From Symsagittifera roscoffensis (lineage: Eukaryota; Xenacoelomorpha; Acoela; Convolutidae), in assembly GCF_963678635.1 (NCBI RefSeq), contig NC_087062.1, positions 81,508,751 to 81,572,750 of the forward strand: a DNA stretch of 64,000 nucleotides, written 5' to 3'. How positions within the stretch are numbered: the stretch's first letter is position 1; each line of letters opens with the position of its first letter. Positions 23,984 to 36,260 of this stretch are shown in pieces. The notes beneath the pieces were generated by a model. The model was not told where the DNA came from, did not search any database, and worked only from the letters and a program-made list of their open reading frames with translations. A program made the position numbers and the translations under genes.

Positions 23984-24900
23984 CTTAAAATTAAAACAAT
24001 TCTAAACTGCTACAATTGGTACTTGTCAATGGTGAACTCTTCTCAAGAAATAGAATTTGAGTATTTCGAGCTAGAAGACAGTCAATAGATAAGACCTTCA
24101 CTGTTCAAAAAAAAATTTTGGTGAGATATTCTTGCTGTCATCAAATGAAGTTACCAAAATTTTAATTTCAAGTTTTGAATTGAAAAATTCCTTTTCATCG
24201 ATTTCTTTCAATTTAAAGGTTTCATTTATCGGCAGTTTTTTAGTCCGATTATTGAAAATGGTGGGGGGGGGGGGGACTTTGTATTTGTATCTGGGTGTGT
24301 TTTAGTTTTTTTTTTAATTTTTTTTTCCACGCAAAATCAGTTTTTTCCAGGCAACACATATAATCAATGAAGAGAGTTGAGTAATTTATCATGTTTAGTT
24401 TTGATTTTTCGTCTTAATTCGAGCGAATAAAGCGAGCAAGCAGGCTTGCAATAGCTCACTTTAATGACTTAAAAGATGATTACAATAGCTTAATTTAAGC
24501 CGTCAAAACTTAATTTAATCAAGTAAATTTAGTTTTTTTTAGGTGTTTCAGCGCCTTTTTGCAAAAATTTCAAACCCAAAAAACTGCATAAAAAAATTTT
24601 TGAAACTTTTTTTGATTTGTTATTTGTTTTTCTAGTCTTTTTTTTTGCAAAAATTGCTCTCCAACTTGCGTGTTTTACTTTGACTGTTGAATATGCCTAA
24701 GCTCTAGTTTTTCGTTCAAATTTTTTATCACACCAAGCCAAAGAAAAACGACACTAACTTAAAATTTATATTTTATTATATTTTTTAAGATTATGGTCGG
24801 AACTTTCTGTGCTACTTACACAGTAACCGGCTATCCTTGTTTAAATTATTCTTCGCTCAGAACACTTGTTCGGCAAAAGCAAAAAAATGATTGTATTCAC
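23984..24900 (-). other. Transporter intron (917 bp)
   Basis: Canonical GT-AG intron on the minus strand: donor CTAG|GTGAAT and acceptor TTTTAAG|CC. It is AT-rich and contains an uninterrupted run of 13 G on the plus strand (24263-24275). No other feature is seen. Reading through the donor would add 14 residues and then a stop. Confidence 0.8.
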
Positions 24901-25273
24901 CTAGATGACTTTCGAAGTCGAACTCATCGGAAGTCGGCGCATCTGAGTCGTCAGTTTGCTCCTCGGCCGACGTCGTTCCCGCCATCGGCTGTTCGTTCTC
25001 GATCACCGGCAACGCCTCGAACCTCACATTGGATCCCGCTGTCGTCCCGTTCGCACTCTTACTGCTCTGTTGCTGCATTTTGTGGAAAAATGCGATTTGA
25101 AGCAATTCAGTGAAGACAAGCAAGAGAATACATTGCATGACGTAGGATCCGATGAAAGGGAAGAGGAAAGGGAGGAATCCGGAGTGAGCCAGAGTAACCG
25201 GGAGTCCCAAGATGCCCGTGCCCAGAATGGTGGCGATGGTAATGAAATAAAACTGAATGTACAGCAGCGCCAT
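24901..25273 (-). CDS. Aa_trans-type amino acid transporter, exon 1 (N-terminal part)
   Basis: The ATG at 25271-25273 has an A three bases upstream and a G after it, a good initiation context. It is followed directly by the first helix with the hallmark GTGILGLP, then AHSGF and a second helix (MQCILLLVFTELLQIAFF). This Gly-rich first-helix motif is characteristic of the amino acid/auxin permease superfamily, where the unwound helix contacts substrate and ion. Residues 70-124 form an acidic, Ser/Thr-rich cytosolic or luminal loop. The exon ends after CAT CTA G at 24901, phase 1, matching exon 2. Upstream 5' untranslated exons cannot be excluded. Confidence 0.85.
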
Positions 25274-27195
25274 TTTTTGTACTTTTTTTTGTAATTTGCT
25301 CTCTTTTTTTTGCTAATAATTCAATCGTGCTCAGTTCCGTAACTGCCCTGTGGAAAAATTGACCACAAGAGAATCTTCAAAAGGTTTCACATTTCCGAAA
25401 TAGGGGAAGTTAATGTAGTGTTGAAGAAAAAAAACGATTCGCAAAGTGAAAACACCAATTCAAGCAATGCTTATATTTGGTACTTTTTGGAGGCCGCTTG
25501 GTTAGTGCGTCTATAAACGCTGCGGCGGGCAATCTTATTCCAATTTGGGACTGAGGAAAAGCTGACAACTTGCAAATAAGGAAATGGGAACAGAAAATGG
25601 ACAGAAAATAAAAGTAGACGTGCACTTATAAATAAAAAAAAATAAAACAGAAAGGACTGCTGATGCGCTTATAAAAATACACGCGTAAAGTGTTTTTTCC
25701 TCCCGTAAAATCAAGGGTTGATTGTGGTGGGAGGAATGTTCCCGTTGAAACGATGAGGAAAGTGTGGAAAACGTGGAATAAAAGGGAGGAAAATTATGCA
25801 CAGTATTTTACTGTAAATCGATGCAGAAAAATAAATGTCAAGTCGAGCAATATTTTTGCCTGTCGTGGACATGTGTATACTGTATACGTGCGTTTTTTTC
25901 TATTTATTGAAAAAAAGCTGATCACCTAATAAATACATAAATTTCGCAGTAGCGTCTTGAAAACACGAGGGGAAAAAGTAATAAAATATTGTTGGGTCAT
26001 GCGTTGCACTTTTTTCTCAATGCGTGCTTTAAGGCGATGAAGATTTCTATATATTTGTTAGCTGAGCGAAATACCTGTGTTGTAAAACAAATTAAACGGG
26101 GAACGGAAACAAAATGAATAAGACGATGATGTTGGGAAGGAAATTAAACAGGGGCGGCAAGATAGAACCGAAGGAAATATTAATCAGCAGGGCTTCCATT
26201 TTATTTATTCCCCAAAATTCAGCGAAAGAGAAACTTAAAAAGAAAAAAATTGCGAGCTGAACTTACCCAAAACTTACAAACCCGTTTTAAGTTCCCAGCC
26301 TTGTCGTTTAGAAAATTACATTCAGCAAATGAGGGAAATCTCATTTATTAACCTTTTATATCCCTATATATTCTTTGCATGAAATGATTTTTTTCCTGAT
26401 TTTGCTTTGAAAAACTTTCATAGAGCGAGGCAGAGAACTAACCTGAAAGTATAAACCAAAAAAACATACCTTTCAAAAATACACATTTTTTCATCAAATT
26501 AAACGTAGCTGGTTTGATCACTTTGCTGTTGTTCTTTAACCATGCTTTGTATTCAATTATCTCTAAATCTCAACGCCCGTCAAAAATTATCAGCGCTTAA
26601 AAATTCATTCCTAATTGACTTGGAGACAAGAGGATTCGTAGCGCTATTTCGCTGCAGAGGGAAATACGAAAAACGTTATATCACTGAAAACTGATATTTT
26701 TGTTCCAAACATTCCAACCACTGAAAAACCGGCTTAAACCAAAACAAGCCGAGATAACTTAGTTTCACTCCAGTAAAGCTATTTTTTGATATTTCATTTT
26801 GCGCCTCCTTGGTAACTTTAAGAAAATCAAAAAAAGTCCGCTAAAAGTTGAAAAAAGTTTCCAAAAAAAATTTGTCAATTTTTTTTTCATTTTTGAGTAG
26901 AATTTTTAAACACACTAATTCTTCTGCCCATTTTGAGCTCAATATTCCAATTCATACAAATCCGTCTTGCGCAAAATAACTGTCTGAGTTAGAGTAAAAC
27001 CTTGATTAATCCAACTGTTTTCTGAAGTATCTGCAGTGTTCATTTTACAAGAAAATCCATAAAATTTAAACTCAAATGTAGATTTTAAAAAATCGATAGT
27101 TTCAAGTTCGAAACATATTTATCACCTAAAATTTTTTCATTATTTAGTCTAAAATAAATCAGGTCACCTGATTTGAATTCGCCGGCCATGCTACG
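25274..27195. other. Gene-free stretch upstream of the transporter
   Basis: This includes the presumed promoter of the minus-strand transporter gene, but I see no TATA box or initiator I would defend. The ORFs at 25410-25625, 25535-25801 and 25690-25929 overlap on opposite strands and carry no motif. The rest is AT-rich with homopolymer runs. Confidence 0.45.
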
Positions 27196-27205
27196 CATTA
27201 TTTTA

Positions 27206-27628
27206 GTTCCATGACAAGCTACCCAATTCCTAATTACCCTATGCCTTCTACCCTATATTTCAATCTACCCTATGCCAAATTACCGTATGCTAATTTACCC
27301 TAGGTTCTACAAATAGTTCAATTTGTCAAAGATAACTGAGCTGACTATCTTGCTTTAAGGTCGCGGCTTGGTTTAGGGTCGCCTGGCTTCGCTGTGATAA
27401 CCGGCTCTAATTTTCGTGTAGAGCCCTACCCTCTGTAGCCAAGCTCGCAACACGTTGAGGCAACACGTTGTGGCAGTCACTAGTTTGCTCTTATCATTCC
27501 GTTTTAATTTAGGCGTAAGGTAAATTGGCGTTGCATAGATTGGCATAAAGTAATTTAGTACATAGTGTAGAATGGTATAGGGTAAAATGAATTGGGGTAA
27601 ATTGGAATGGGGTGAGTTGTCATGCTAC
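27206..27628. mobile_element. MITE with 10-bp flanking direct repeat (Mutator-like?)
   Basis: The ends are imperfect inverted repeats: GTTCCATGACAAGCTACCC on the left and the complement of GGGTGAGTTGTCATGCTAC on the right. Both continue into ~100-bp subterminal arms built from repeated TTACCCTATGCC-like words. The 10-mer CATTATTTTA lies immediately outside on both sides (27196-27205 and 27629-27638), as expected of a target-site duplication. There is no coding capacity. A 9-10 bp duplication is the usual signature of Mutator-like transposases. The centre (27360-27480) is GC-richer and shares about 40 bp with another MITE at 52.08 kb. Confidence 0.7.
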
Positions 27629-27638
27629 CATTATTTTA

Positions 27639-28543
27639 AAACTTGTAGATAGTGAGCACTAATTATCCAAACTTTGCCAAATTGGCAACTTAGAAACTAA
27701 CTTAAATTTACCAAAAATGTAACAGAGACGTTTTGAGCTCAGTACTTTTTATAGTTGGTCAAAAACGGTTGAATAAAAATTCGCAATTCGGTAAAAATTA
27801 AAAATTAAAAAATGACCCCAATCATAATTACTTCGTCGGTTTCTTCTCAGGTTGCAAAAATAAGCAAAATAAACCATGCAAAAGTTCTGCCATTTCCACC
27901 AACTCAGGAATAAATTTTCGGTTAATTTTAATTCCGCTCAAAATGATTTATAAGATGATTAGATTTTTCCGAAATTACCAATCTATTCCGGCAAATTCAT
28001 TTTAACTTAAGAATCAGGCAAAACGAACCGCTGAATCAGCAAAAGAACTTCAATTCATCTCATAGATAATTTCTCGATTCAAAAATGTCTGTTCAATTAG
28101 GAAGATAACTTGAGCTAAGCTATCCAAACACTCATTTTTTGAAGTTCATCATTTTTAGCAGTCGAAAAAACTTTTTTATGAGTGAAAATCAATTTTTTGT
28201 CTGCTGAATTTTTTACAAGCTTGGTAACGCAAAGTAACGCGGCATCAGCAAGTCGGAAATTGAAATGAAAGTCAATCCGAGTTGTCGGAAATTTTTCATG
28301 ATTCAAGCACAATCGTCGAAGATGGTCTTTATCTAGAGAGCAAATTAAAAGGATGCATGGCTCCCTAAAACAATTTAAAAAAAACTATATAACAAACAGT
28401 TCATTGGAAAAGTGTCACACAACTCAAAAATACCAAAAATTGACCAATTTTTATTACAAAAAATTTCAGTCTTTGATTTTCCACGAAAAAATTATACCAC
28501 AGTTCAAATTCTCCGAAATTGAAAAGTTTTCAACCATTGACAT
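27639..28543. other. Gene-free AT-rich stretch
   Basis: No gene or repeat is supported. The ORFs 28115-28312 and 28353-28622 have no recognisable features; the second runs into the adjacent hAT-type MITE. Confidence 0.4.
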
Positions 28544-28820
28544 CAGGGGCGGATCTAGGATTTTCTCGAAAGGGGGGCCATTTTCAAAAAAACTTCGAAA
28601 ATTTTGTCAACTTTTTTTTTAGGTCGACCGAAGAGAATTCCCGAGCTCTCCCAAAGCACTAAATTTTGAAAAATAGGCGTCTTTAGGCACTTTTTGGAAA
28701 GCGCACTCCCCTCTCAAAATTAGTATATTTTGGCGCGGAAGGCGCTTCTAGAAATTTTTTTTAGGGTCCGTCACCAAATATGGATATCTCAAAAAAGAAC
28801 AAAGAAAGACCCTTCTGGCT
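28544..28820. mobile_element. hAT-type MITE, 3'-truncated copy
   Basis: It begins CAGGGGCGGATCTAGGA, the same terminal repeat as the complete element at 55911. It shares further segments with that copy (CGCACTCCCCTCTCAAA and GGCGCGGAAGGCGC parts, and a TGGATATCTC region). The opposite terminal repeat is missing and the similarity fades near 28815. Non-coding. Confidence 0.65.
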
Positions 28821-29091
28821 CAGCGGAGTAATCTAGAAAATAAAGTCCACGTTTGAAATAAAAAATCGATCATGTTGTTTGCGCCATTTGCTTTTTCGCT
28901 ATTGGAGAACGTAATTTGCCTTTTTAGTAAATTTTTTTGATTTTTACCACAATCAATAGATGTCTTCACTTCGACCCTTGAGAGTGAAAAATGATCCAAT
29001 GGCGAGAAACGGAAATGATATAGAGGGGAAAACTGACAAATAAGAAATTATGATAGCAGGAATGATTTCCCAATTTCGAACAATTGGAACA
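28821..29091. other. No feature seen
   Basis: AT-rich sequence between the MITE fragment and a short repeat. The minus-strand ORF 28953-29165 has no supporting motif. Confidence 0.4.
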
Positions 29092-29345
29092 TGTAGTTTC
29101 AGCACCAGAGCAATTTGAAATAAGCTTAAAATACAGTTGTTCTCATTCTGGAAATAAACTCGCATAAACCGGTGTACGCTAGATCTATTGAGACTAGGAT
29201 ATATAAGAGTAAGATTAAGATTGGTATTAGACCAAGAAGTTGCACGAATCTATCCGGCCGAAAATAAGATAGCATGACGAGCAGACGGTGTACCTTATCT
29301 GAATTTACTCTATGAGTATAACCAACAGGTCATAACTCTTCTGGT
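29092..29345 (+). repeat. Possible LTR of family B or a relative
   Basis: A 49-bp segment starting TGTAGTTTCAGCACC at 29092 recurs at 47549, and a ~45-bp segment with CAGACGGTGTA near 29276-29325 recurs at 48838-48882. Between them is a TATA-like GGATATATAAGAG (29198). TGGTGCGACCCAAAG at 29340 could be a tRNA primer-binding site. These features fit a 5' LTR placed before the gag of family B, but the matching right copy is broken, so the ends are uncertain. Confidence 0.35.
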
Positions 29346-30539
29346 GCGACCCAAAGTCTCGAACAGACCTTAACTAACCTAGATTTAGAAAAAAAAAAAG
29401 ATTTTAGAATTAGACAATTGCAAAATTGCAAAAATGTTGTAAGACAAAAACTTAGTAGAAACGTCTCTACGACTCAATAGATCAGATCCAATATTCCAAA
29501 TAATACGAGAACTACCCGGTATTGGAAGAAGACCTCGGACAAAAGACGACGTACGACCAGGAAGAAATCTACCAATCGATTTCATGATTGTACGACAAAA
29601 ACAAGATCAAACTTTTATATTTAGAATACTTCCAGCAGTAAAATTAAATTTTCATTTACTGACATAAACTTTTGAAGAAACATCTCCAATAACCTTTCAT
29701 GGCGCTAAACCTAATAATCATACAATAACGACCAATAAAAACAACACTAGTCGTTCGTTCTTCTTGAAAAATCTGCAGTGAATTAACAACATCTCGAAAA
29801 AGTTTTTTTACTGAATGTAAAAGTACAAAAATTATTTATTATAAAGCAAAAGTTGTTAGTTTGTTCCATATTAATATTAATTAGTGTCTTACGACTTCAA
29901 ACGTCGATTCACTACCGAACCCTTGTTAAAGACCCATAATTTCCAAAAAAATTTTAAATAGCTGACCATTTCAATTAGGATAAACAGTGAAGAGCTTCGA
30001 TTACTCATCCTTCACTTGATCCCCTTCCTCTTAAACGACCCAGGCTAAAACACTTAAAAGTAGTGAGTCATAAAACAGTATTTAACGAACTAATTGTGTT
30101 CTAATCATACCTGAACCTTGTGGATCAACTTACTATTCTCCAACCCCTAATCACAAATCACAACCCCTAAGTAAGATTAGGTAAGTCTCTATTAACTTAG
30201 AATTATTCACAAGAAAGTAAAAATCATTAAATCATTCTCACTAATCGATATATGCTTTTCTCTCCCACCCGACAAATACGCTCCAAGTTAAGCTAACCAC
30301 AAAAAACTGTAAGAACTAACAGCTTAAGACATTAGAAATCAATAACCCCAATATTGCATCCATCATCCTAAATCTTATGTCAAAAGACAATTTAGGAAAC
30401 AAACAAACAATTATATTATACAACTGTTTAATTAACGACGAAAGATACGACCTCGCAGTCACACGACACAGACAATAGGATACATAAGAACAAAAAGACA
30501 AACACTAAGAAAGACAATTATTAACAATTAAAAACAAAT
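29346..30539. other. Presumed 5' leader of family B
   Basis: No coding sequence is seen. The plus strand gradually becomes A/C-rich and G-poor, like the element that follows, so this is probably its untranslated leader. Confidence 0.35.
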
Positions 30540-30549
30540 AATAAGGAAA

Positions 30550-33500
30550 CGATTGTCAAAACGAAGAAATGCAGTCTCAGAATCAGAAACAAGCACAATA
30601 CAAGAACTCCACAATTTAAAAGACTCAATAAAAAACCATCAAAATTACTATCAAATATTTTTTTTTGAATCAGAAACCACGTCACCAGCATCAATAAAAG
30701 GAAAACGTAGAATAAAAAACAATACACAAACAAACCAATACGTCTGTAAAATTGGAATCAGCCAAAAAGACACATTGAAAATTACACGCTAACAGTGATA
30801 CAACACAAAAATGATTCCAAATAAGAAAACCTAGAAGATTCAGCACTCCCATTTTTAATACATCTACAAGCTGAAGCCCGAGGACAGATACAATTTTGCC
30901 AAATGTTAGTTGCAAATTTATTCGAAAAAGATAGTCCATGCACAAAAGAACTTCCCGATGTAAAAATAAAAAGACAACTTCTTGATCACTATCTCAAAAG
31001 CATATGTAGTCTCACATCACAAATGGAATCTACACAATAGAAATCAGTTAACCAAACGCATTTCATGACAATATCTCATTCAAACTGATGACGTAGATAT
31101 TGAACTTTCAAAAAATTTTACAGAATAAATAAAAAAATATATACAACATGAAAACTCACAAAGAGCAAATTCAAAATCCACAAACGATGTTTTTTCACTT
31201 ATTTATAGCTGTTTATCTATATTAGACTTGAAAGAACTTCAAGGCGATTCACCAACTCAAACATCCCGACATACAACCGTACGATAAGAAATAAAAATAT
31301 TTTCTAAATTTTTATATGCAATCCGTGAAAATCTAGCTAGTAATGACATAACACAACATGTTAAACACAATTTATAAAAAAACCTTAGCATGGTTCATAA
31401 TCGATTATTTTGTTCTTAATATTGATCCTATAGCACTAGCAAGAAAAAATTTTAGATCACAAAATACAGATGACGAAACCATAATAGCAGAACAAACAGA
31501 TTATGTTTGGGACCCTGAATGGTCTCATGAATTATTTATTAATATACCAACAGATATATCAAGCCAAGCAATTAGCACAATCCCTATTCACAAAGATTAT
31601 GTTAGAGTATACCCACTTACGATTGACGCAACAACTTTAAACCATTATTCATTTTTTCCTGAAAGAGCAGGAAAAAATAGTTTAAACTCTACTTTTATAA
31701 ATCAAGACAACTTAAACGGAACAAGAAACCTTGCACAACAAGATAAACAAACTCCATCATATTTCGTAAATGAGGAAACTGTCGAAACAATAACAACAAC
31801 AGAAGCACAACAAAGCAATTCACCTATTCAACCCAATTTTACAACTCCGAAATAAAAAACCCAACGTTAAAACAAACAATTATACAATCCACGGTAAAAC
31901 CTTCTAGTGCTAAAAAAAACTCACAAATGGATTACCAAACGTTTCGACCAGAAACAAAACCATCATATAAACAAAAAACATCACCTAGAAATAGTTTCGC
32001 TGAACATAATTTTAATTATGTAAATAGATCAAAAACAACAAAACCTCCTAATATGAATACTCAGAACTACCCATAGTCACAAAGTCCAAATATACCACAA
32101 TCAACTTCAAACTCAGCAAATTTTAATGATCACCCACGATCTTCACGAGATCAAAGTGAAAATTACCCATTTTTTCAACAAAGTAAAAAAAATACAAATA
32201 GATACCATACTAGAAATCAACCTACTTATTATACAGCTAGTTATTTTCCATCAGATGATGAGAAATATTATAATCAAAATCATCAACGATTTTATTTAAG
32301 CCAAAGACCTCGTTCTTACAGTTTTGATAATCAGATATTTTTGAACCATACACACGAGATGAACAAATACGACAACCTAGAAATAATCCAACACCAAACA
32401 ATATTATTTTTCAACCAAAAAAACCCAGTCAATGCACAATCTTACCAACCAACCCAAAAGCATAACAAAATCTCACTGCCATATTATTTACAACAACATG
32501 AAATAACAAAAAGTCAACTTAAAAACTTTTCTCAAATACCAAAGGCCGCAGAATCACTACAAATGACTATGAATCCACACCTAATGGGTGGATCATAAAT
32601 ATCATCGAATCAGCCACTAATGTTATTTACAGGCACAGATGCTGAATATTCTGTAGAAGATTATCTAAATGCAGTCACAGCGAATTTAGTTTTAAAAAGA
32701 GGACCTGAGCCCGCTTCATCAAAATTGGATATATAGACGCACAGCCTTAATCCAAACCACACCTGACGGCGCAGCACAAAAATGGTTTTCAGTTTTACCT
32801 ATAGAAACAAAAACAGATTGGAAAATATTCACACAAGAATTCTCAAATATATTTGACTCTAAAAGAAACAAACAACATCAAAGAGTTTTATGCAATGAAA
32901 TTCGTAGACTACCAAATGAAACAATTAAACAACTTGCAGTAAGAATTGAAACATTAGTCCAAAAAGCATGTTTACTCAATACCCATGATTATAAAATACA
33001 AAGATGATATAAATCTTAATGATGACTCTAACACTTCAATTACGAAAAAAAGCAAAAAAAAAGAGCATCACATCCTTCCTCAATCCGAGAACCAGATTTA
33101 GTCTTTATGGAACTATTAGATAAACTAGAACAAGCAGAAAACCTAAAGTTACAATATGTCAACAACATCCAAACCACATCTTCACAAATAAACAATATTC
33201 ATGACTCCGATACAGAATTGTCTGAAAAAATTACTAAAATCTTAAACATCTACGAGAAAAATCCAAACTTTAAGGTAGACCATCATTCAAAAAATGGTGC
33301 ATTTAATACCCCGAAGATACGGACACAGCATTGCCGAATGCAGACAAAAACAACAAGATAATTAAAACAAACCACAAAAATATAGAGAACCAAATAAATC
33401 ATTTTATCAATACATGAAAAAAGATCAAAATTTACCCAATGAAAACATTCATAGTAATAATAATTCAGGAAAACTACTTCCAAATAACTAAAGTTACTCT

Positions 33501-33550
33501 GGGCAACAATCACCTTATAATCTGAATTACCGAGGACGATCACCAAACCA
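30550..33550 (+). pseudogene. Gag (matrix and capsid region), family B
   Basis: The region begins with a hydrophilic Glu/Ser-rich frame at 30553. It includes the 165-codon open frame 31358-31855 (an acidic segment with WDPEWSHELF and a Thr/Gln-rich end) and then Gln/Asn-rich frames to 32600. The capsid core lies at about 32620-33010: FTGTDAEYSVEDYLNAV in one frame, then, after a frameshift near 32740, DGAAQKWFSVLP and a WKIFTQEFSNIF helix, the Retrotrans_gag signature. At 33107-33361 a frame of heptad-like character follows. Gag forms the particle; here at least four interruptions prevent one polyprotein. Confidence 0.65.
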
Positions 33551-33559
33551 AAAAAAATC

Positions 33560-34100
33560 ACGAAATTTCTAACAAAACAGATATAGTCGATCAAGCAGTC
33601 GAAATAATCAGTATCGAAATAACTATTCAAGATCAAATTCAAACCGACCTGAATAATCGCTTGATACCAGTTTCCATTCAAGTTCTAGAAATAGATATAA
33701 TTCAAATGATCGATCTAGAAACTCTTCATATAATAGAAATAGAAATTATTCCAACGATAGGAATAGAAACTATTCAAATGATCGAAATCATAGATATCAA
33801 AATAATAGATCACGCGATTATTCTAATAACAGTGCAGACTATCAAAGATCAAAATATATTAACTATCAAAATAGATCACGCGACAATTCACAGAACAAAA
33901 ATTCAAGTTATAACAACAGACAAAGAAACTACTCTCAATCACCTCATTGGAATAACACAAGTTATCAAAAATCACTACAAAATTATAGAAGTAGAATACC
34001 TAAACATCAAAGGCAAATCAATCAAGCAAAATTTACTGAAGAAACTCAACCAAACCCCCCTGGTACTGATAATACCGAAAGCACAGAATTGCAATTAAAT
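33560..34100 (+). pseudogene. Arg/Asn-rich Gag tail without zinc knuckle, family B
   Basis: In the frame that later enters the protease, this stretch encodes repeated units such as RNRNYSNDRN and NRSRDYSNN, about 130 residues dominated by Arg, Asn, Ser and Tyr. It is read through one TAA at 33654-33656. No Cys-x2-Cys-x4-His-x4-Cys motif is present. By position this is the nucleocapsid region. The basic, low-complexity tail probably bound element RNA, as Gly/Arg-rich boxes do in foamy viruses (analogy only). Confidence 0.65.
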
Positions 34101-34664
34101 CACATAAATTGTGAATCCACAGACAGTGAAAGTGACACAGACAATGCAATTTCAATTAACATGATACATGTTGAAAATGATTACGAACCTATTATATACG
34201 AACAACCAATACATTTCCATATCTATCAAAATCATAATCACTTCCTCTTAAATTATTTTACAAGACTTATAAGCAGTAACAAGACAAGAGAAAAAAATAG
34301 TAGAAGAAAAAACAGAACAAAAACCCGCAAATGTTCAAGCACAAATAACATTTCCAAAAATATACCTAAAGAAACGCAATTACCAAAAGGAAAAATTTGG
34401 ACAACCCCACTCCTTTTAGAAAGTCCAAAATGCAAAGAACTTCAAACACCAGACCTTGAAATTGATTTTATAGTAGATTCCGGAGCGGAATCAAGCATCA
34501 TTAACATCCCAACTTGGAATGAAATAAAATTTTTACATCCAAAATTAATACCCTTCAAAACAACAAGCAGGCTAGCAACAGCACAAGGATCAACTTTAAC
34601 ACATTATGGAAAAATCAACTTTTCCTTGTTCCCACTCGAACAATGGAACAGAATAAACTTTTGA
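34089..34664 (+). CDS. Protease frame of family B (retropepsin)
   Basis: This open frame, continuous with the Gag tail above, has an acidic Ser/Asp-rich spacer, a Lys/Arg-rich segment and then the retropepsin active-site loop. The motif DFIVDSGAESS has its DSGAE at 34476-34490. A following hydrophobic strand region ends in a TGA at 34662. Retropepsins act as dimers that process the Gag-Pol polyprotein. The protease is in frame with Gag, which suggests a fused Gag-protease product. The frame ends before the usual second Gly of the flap region can be checked, so it may be truncated by a stop. Confidence 0.6.
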   Translation: MQLNHINCESTDSESDTDNAISINMIHVENDYEPIIYEQPIHFHIYQNHNHFLLNYFTRLISSNKTREKNSRRKNRTKTRKCSSTNNISKNIPKETQLPKGKIWTTPLLLESPKCKELQTPDLEIDFIVDSGAESSIINIPTWNEIKFLHPKLIPFKTTSRLATAQGSTLTHYGKINFSLFPLEQWNRINF

Positions 34665-35460
34665 GCAAACCATTTAAACAAACCTTCCATATCACAGATT
34701 TAAAACATAATGTCATTGGGAATAAATATTTTAAACAGCAGAATCCATATAAAAGATAAATACACAAGAATGAAAAACACAGCTTTAACATTTTTTCAAA
34801 GAATATACAAACAACCACCATTTTTCTCCAAATTTTATCCTATATACAATCAGGAACGGAAACACCTGAAACCACTAGCAGGTTATATTTATAACTTCTC
34901 AATCAAAAAAGTTCACCAACACGATGAAGAAAAAAATAAGCAACACCTCTATGTGTCTGACCTTGAATTCAGACCAACTTATAAAATTTTCCGAGTAACA
35001 AATTCATCTATCAAATACATGAAAAACTCAAACTCAGACATCATTTCCTTTCATGTATATTCTCCAACTACAATTCTCCATCTAAACTAACCCTACCCCT
35101 AGGACTTTTAGGTTATTGTAAAACTAACGCAACAATTTCTCCCACAAAAGAAGTAGCGTATAGAGTAAATAATATTCGACAACTATCAGATATATGTCAA
35201 TCAACAATTCTTGAGGAAGAAATATCGATAAACAATATAATAAGCAACAAAAAACAAACCACAGACTATTTCACGAAAACACCTTACTTTAAATCAACAT
35301 TTCAAACATCAAAATATACAGAAGAACAACAAAATTTCTTAACAATGTTCAATTTTCAACACTCTCAGATAACAAAAAGAAATTGAACAATTAGCTGATT
35401 TACTATTGAAATACCCAAAAGTTTACGCAACATCTAAAATTGATGTTGAAAAAGTGAATT
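34665..35460 (+). pseudogene. Protease-RT spacer, family B
   Basis: The open frame 34710-35090 (126 codons) begins with SLGINILNSR, which resembles the end of a retropepsin fold (a Leu-Gly-x-x-x-Leu segment). It is followed by a basic spacer with no domain I recognise. A stop and frame change near 34662 separate it from the DSGA frame. Further stops precede the RT. Confidence 0.45.
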
Positions 35461-36260
35461 CACCAGTACATTGACCTCAAAAACTTGATGCAGTTTTCAA
35501 AAAACAACGAGCAAGTAAAGTCCCAATTCACTTACAAGACAAAATTAACCGATTACTGGACATACTAAAACAATATTAAATCATTTGTCCTGTAAATAAA
35601 GAAGAACAGCCAAAAGGTAACACATTTATAAACCCCGTTATCAGCTTAGCAAAAGCAGAATCATTGAAAATAGTTCTAGATGCAAGGTACCTCAATTCAC
35701 TCATTGATGAATCTAAATGTAATTGGCCTATTGAACCAATTCAAGTATTTCTCACAAAAACAAACGGTAAATATTTCACAACAGCAGATATGAATAGTGC
35801 ATGTAATCAAATGCCGTTAGACGAACAATCACGACGATTAACACAATTCGTTATTGGATACCAGCAATTTGTATTCAATAGATTATTCTAAGGAGTTTCC
35901 ATAGGACCAGCAGCATTCTCAGCATTCATGAGTAAAGTTTTCGGACCACTCCTTCTTAGAAAATAATGCAATCACATATTTAGACGATGTTTTCATGCAA
36001 TCACAAACAAAAGACGAAATGTTCATTGTCTTAGAAGAATATCATCAGATATTACTACACAAAAACATGAAAGCAGCCACAGATAAATCACATTTTTTCT
36101 AATATGTGTAAAATTTCTTGGACATATTATAGAAAGAAACACTATAACTCCATTAAAATCTCGCATACATGAAATCCAAAGACTTCAACTACCGTCCAAT
36201 TGAAAGGAATTACAAGAATTCCTTGGAAATTAAATTTCTTAAGTAAATATGTATAAAAAA
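35460..36260 (+). pseudogene. Reverse transcriptase, family B
   Basis: The open frame 35664-35891 covers fingers and palm: VLDARYLNSLIDES, a WPIEPIQ segment shared with family A, TTADMNSACNQMPL with the first catalytic Asp, and GYQQFVFNRLF. A TAA follows, then SIGPAAFSAFMSKVF in the same frame. The catalytic box TYLDD (35974-35988) is intact but lies one frame away, and an FLGHIIERNTI thumb motif appears near 36116. The enzyme copied element RNA. The copy needs at least one stop and two shifts repaired to read through, so it is inactive as it stands. Confidence 0.75.

Noticed and set aside
29340-29365. tRNA primer-binding site TGGTGCGACCC
   Set aside because: Starts with TGG as expected, but the following bases do not form a proper T-arm complement, and LTR ends are not fixed; kept only as a remark.
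33660-34020. Possible CRISPR-like or minisatellite array because of recurring AGAAATAGA words
   Set aside because: Units are irregular in length and follow a coding repeat (RNR/NYS); no constant repeats with unique spacers, and the genome is eukaryotic.
33661-34098. 145-codon Ile-rich ORF (IIDIKIIDHA type)
   Set aside because: It is the out-of-phase reading of the Arg/Asn-rich Gag tail, whose frame joins the protease.
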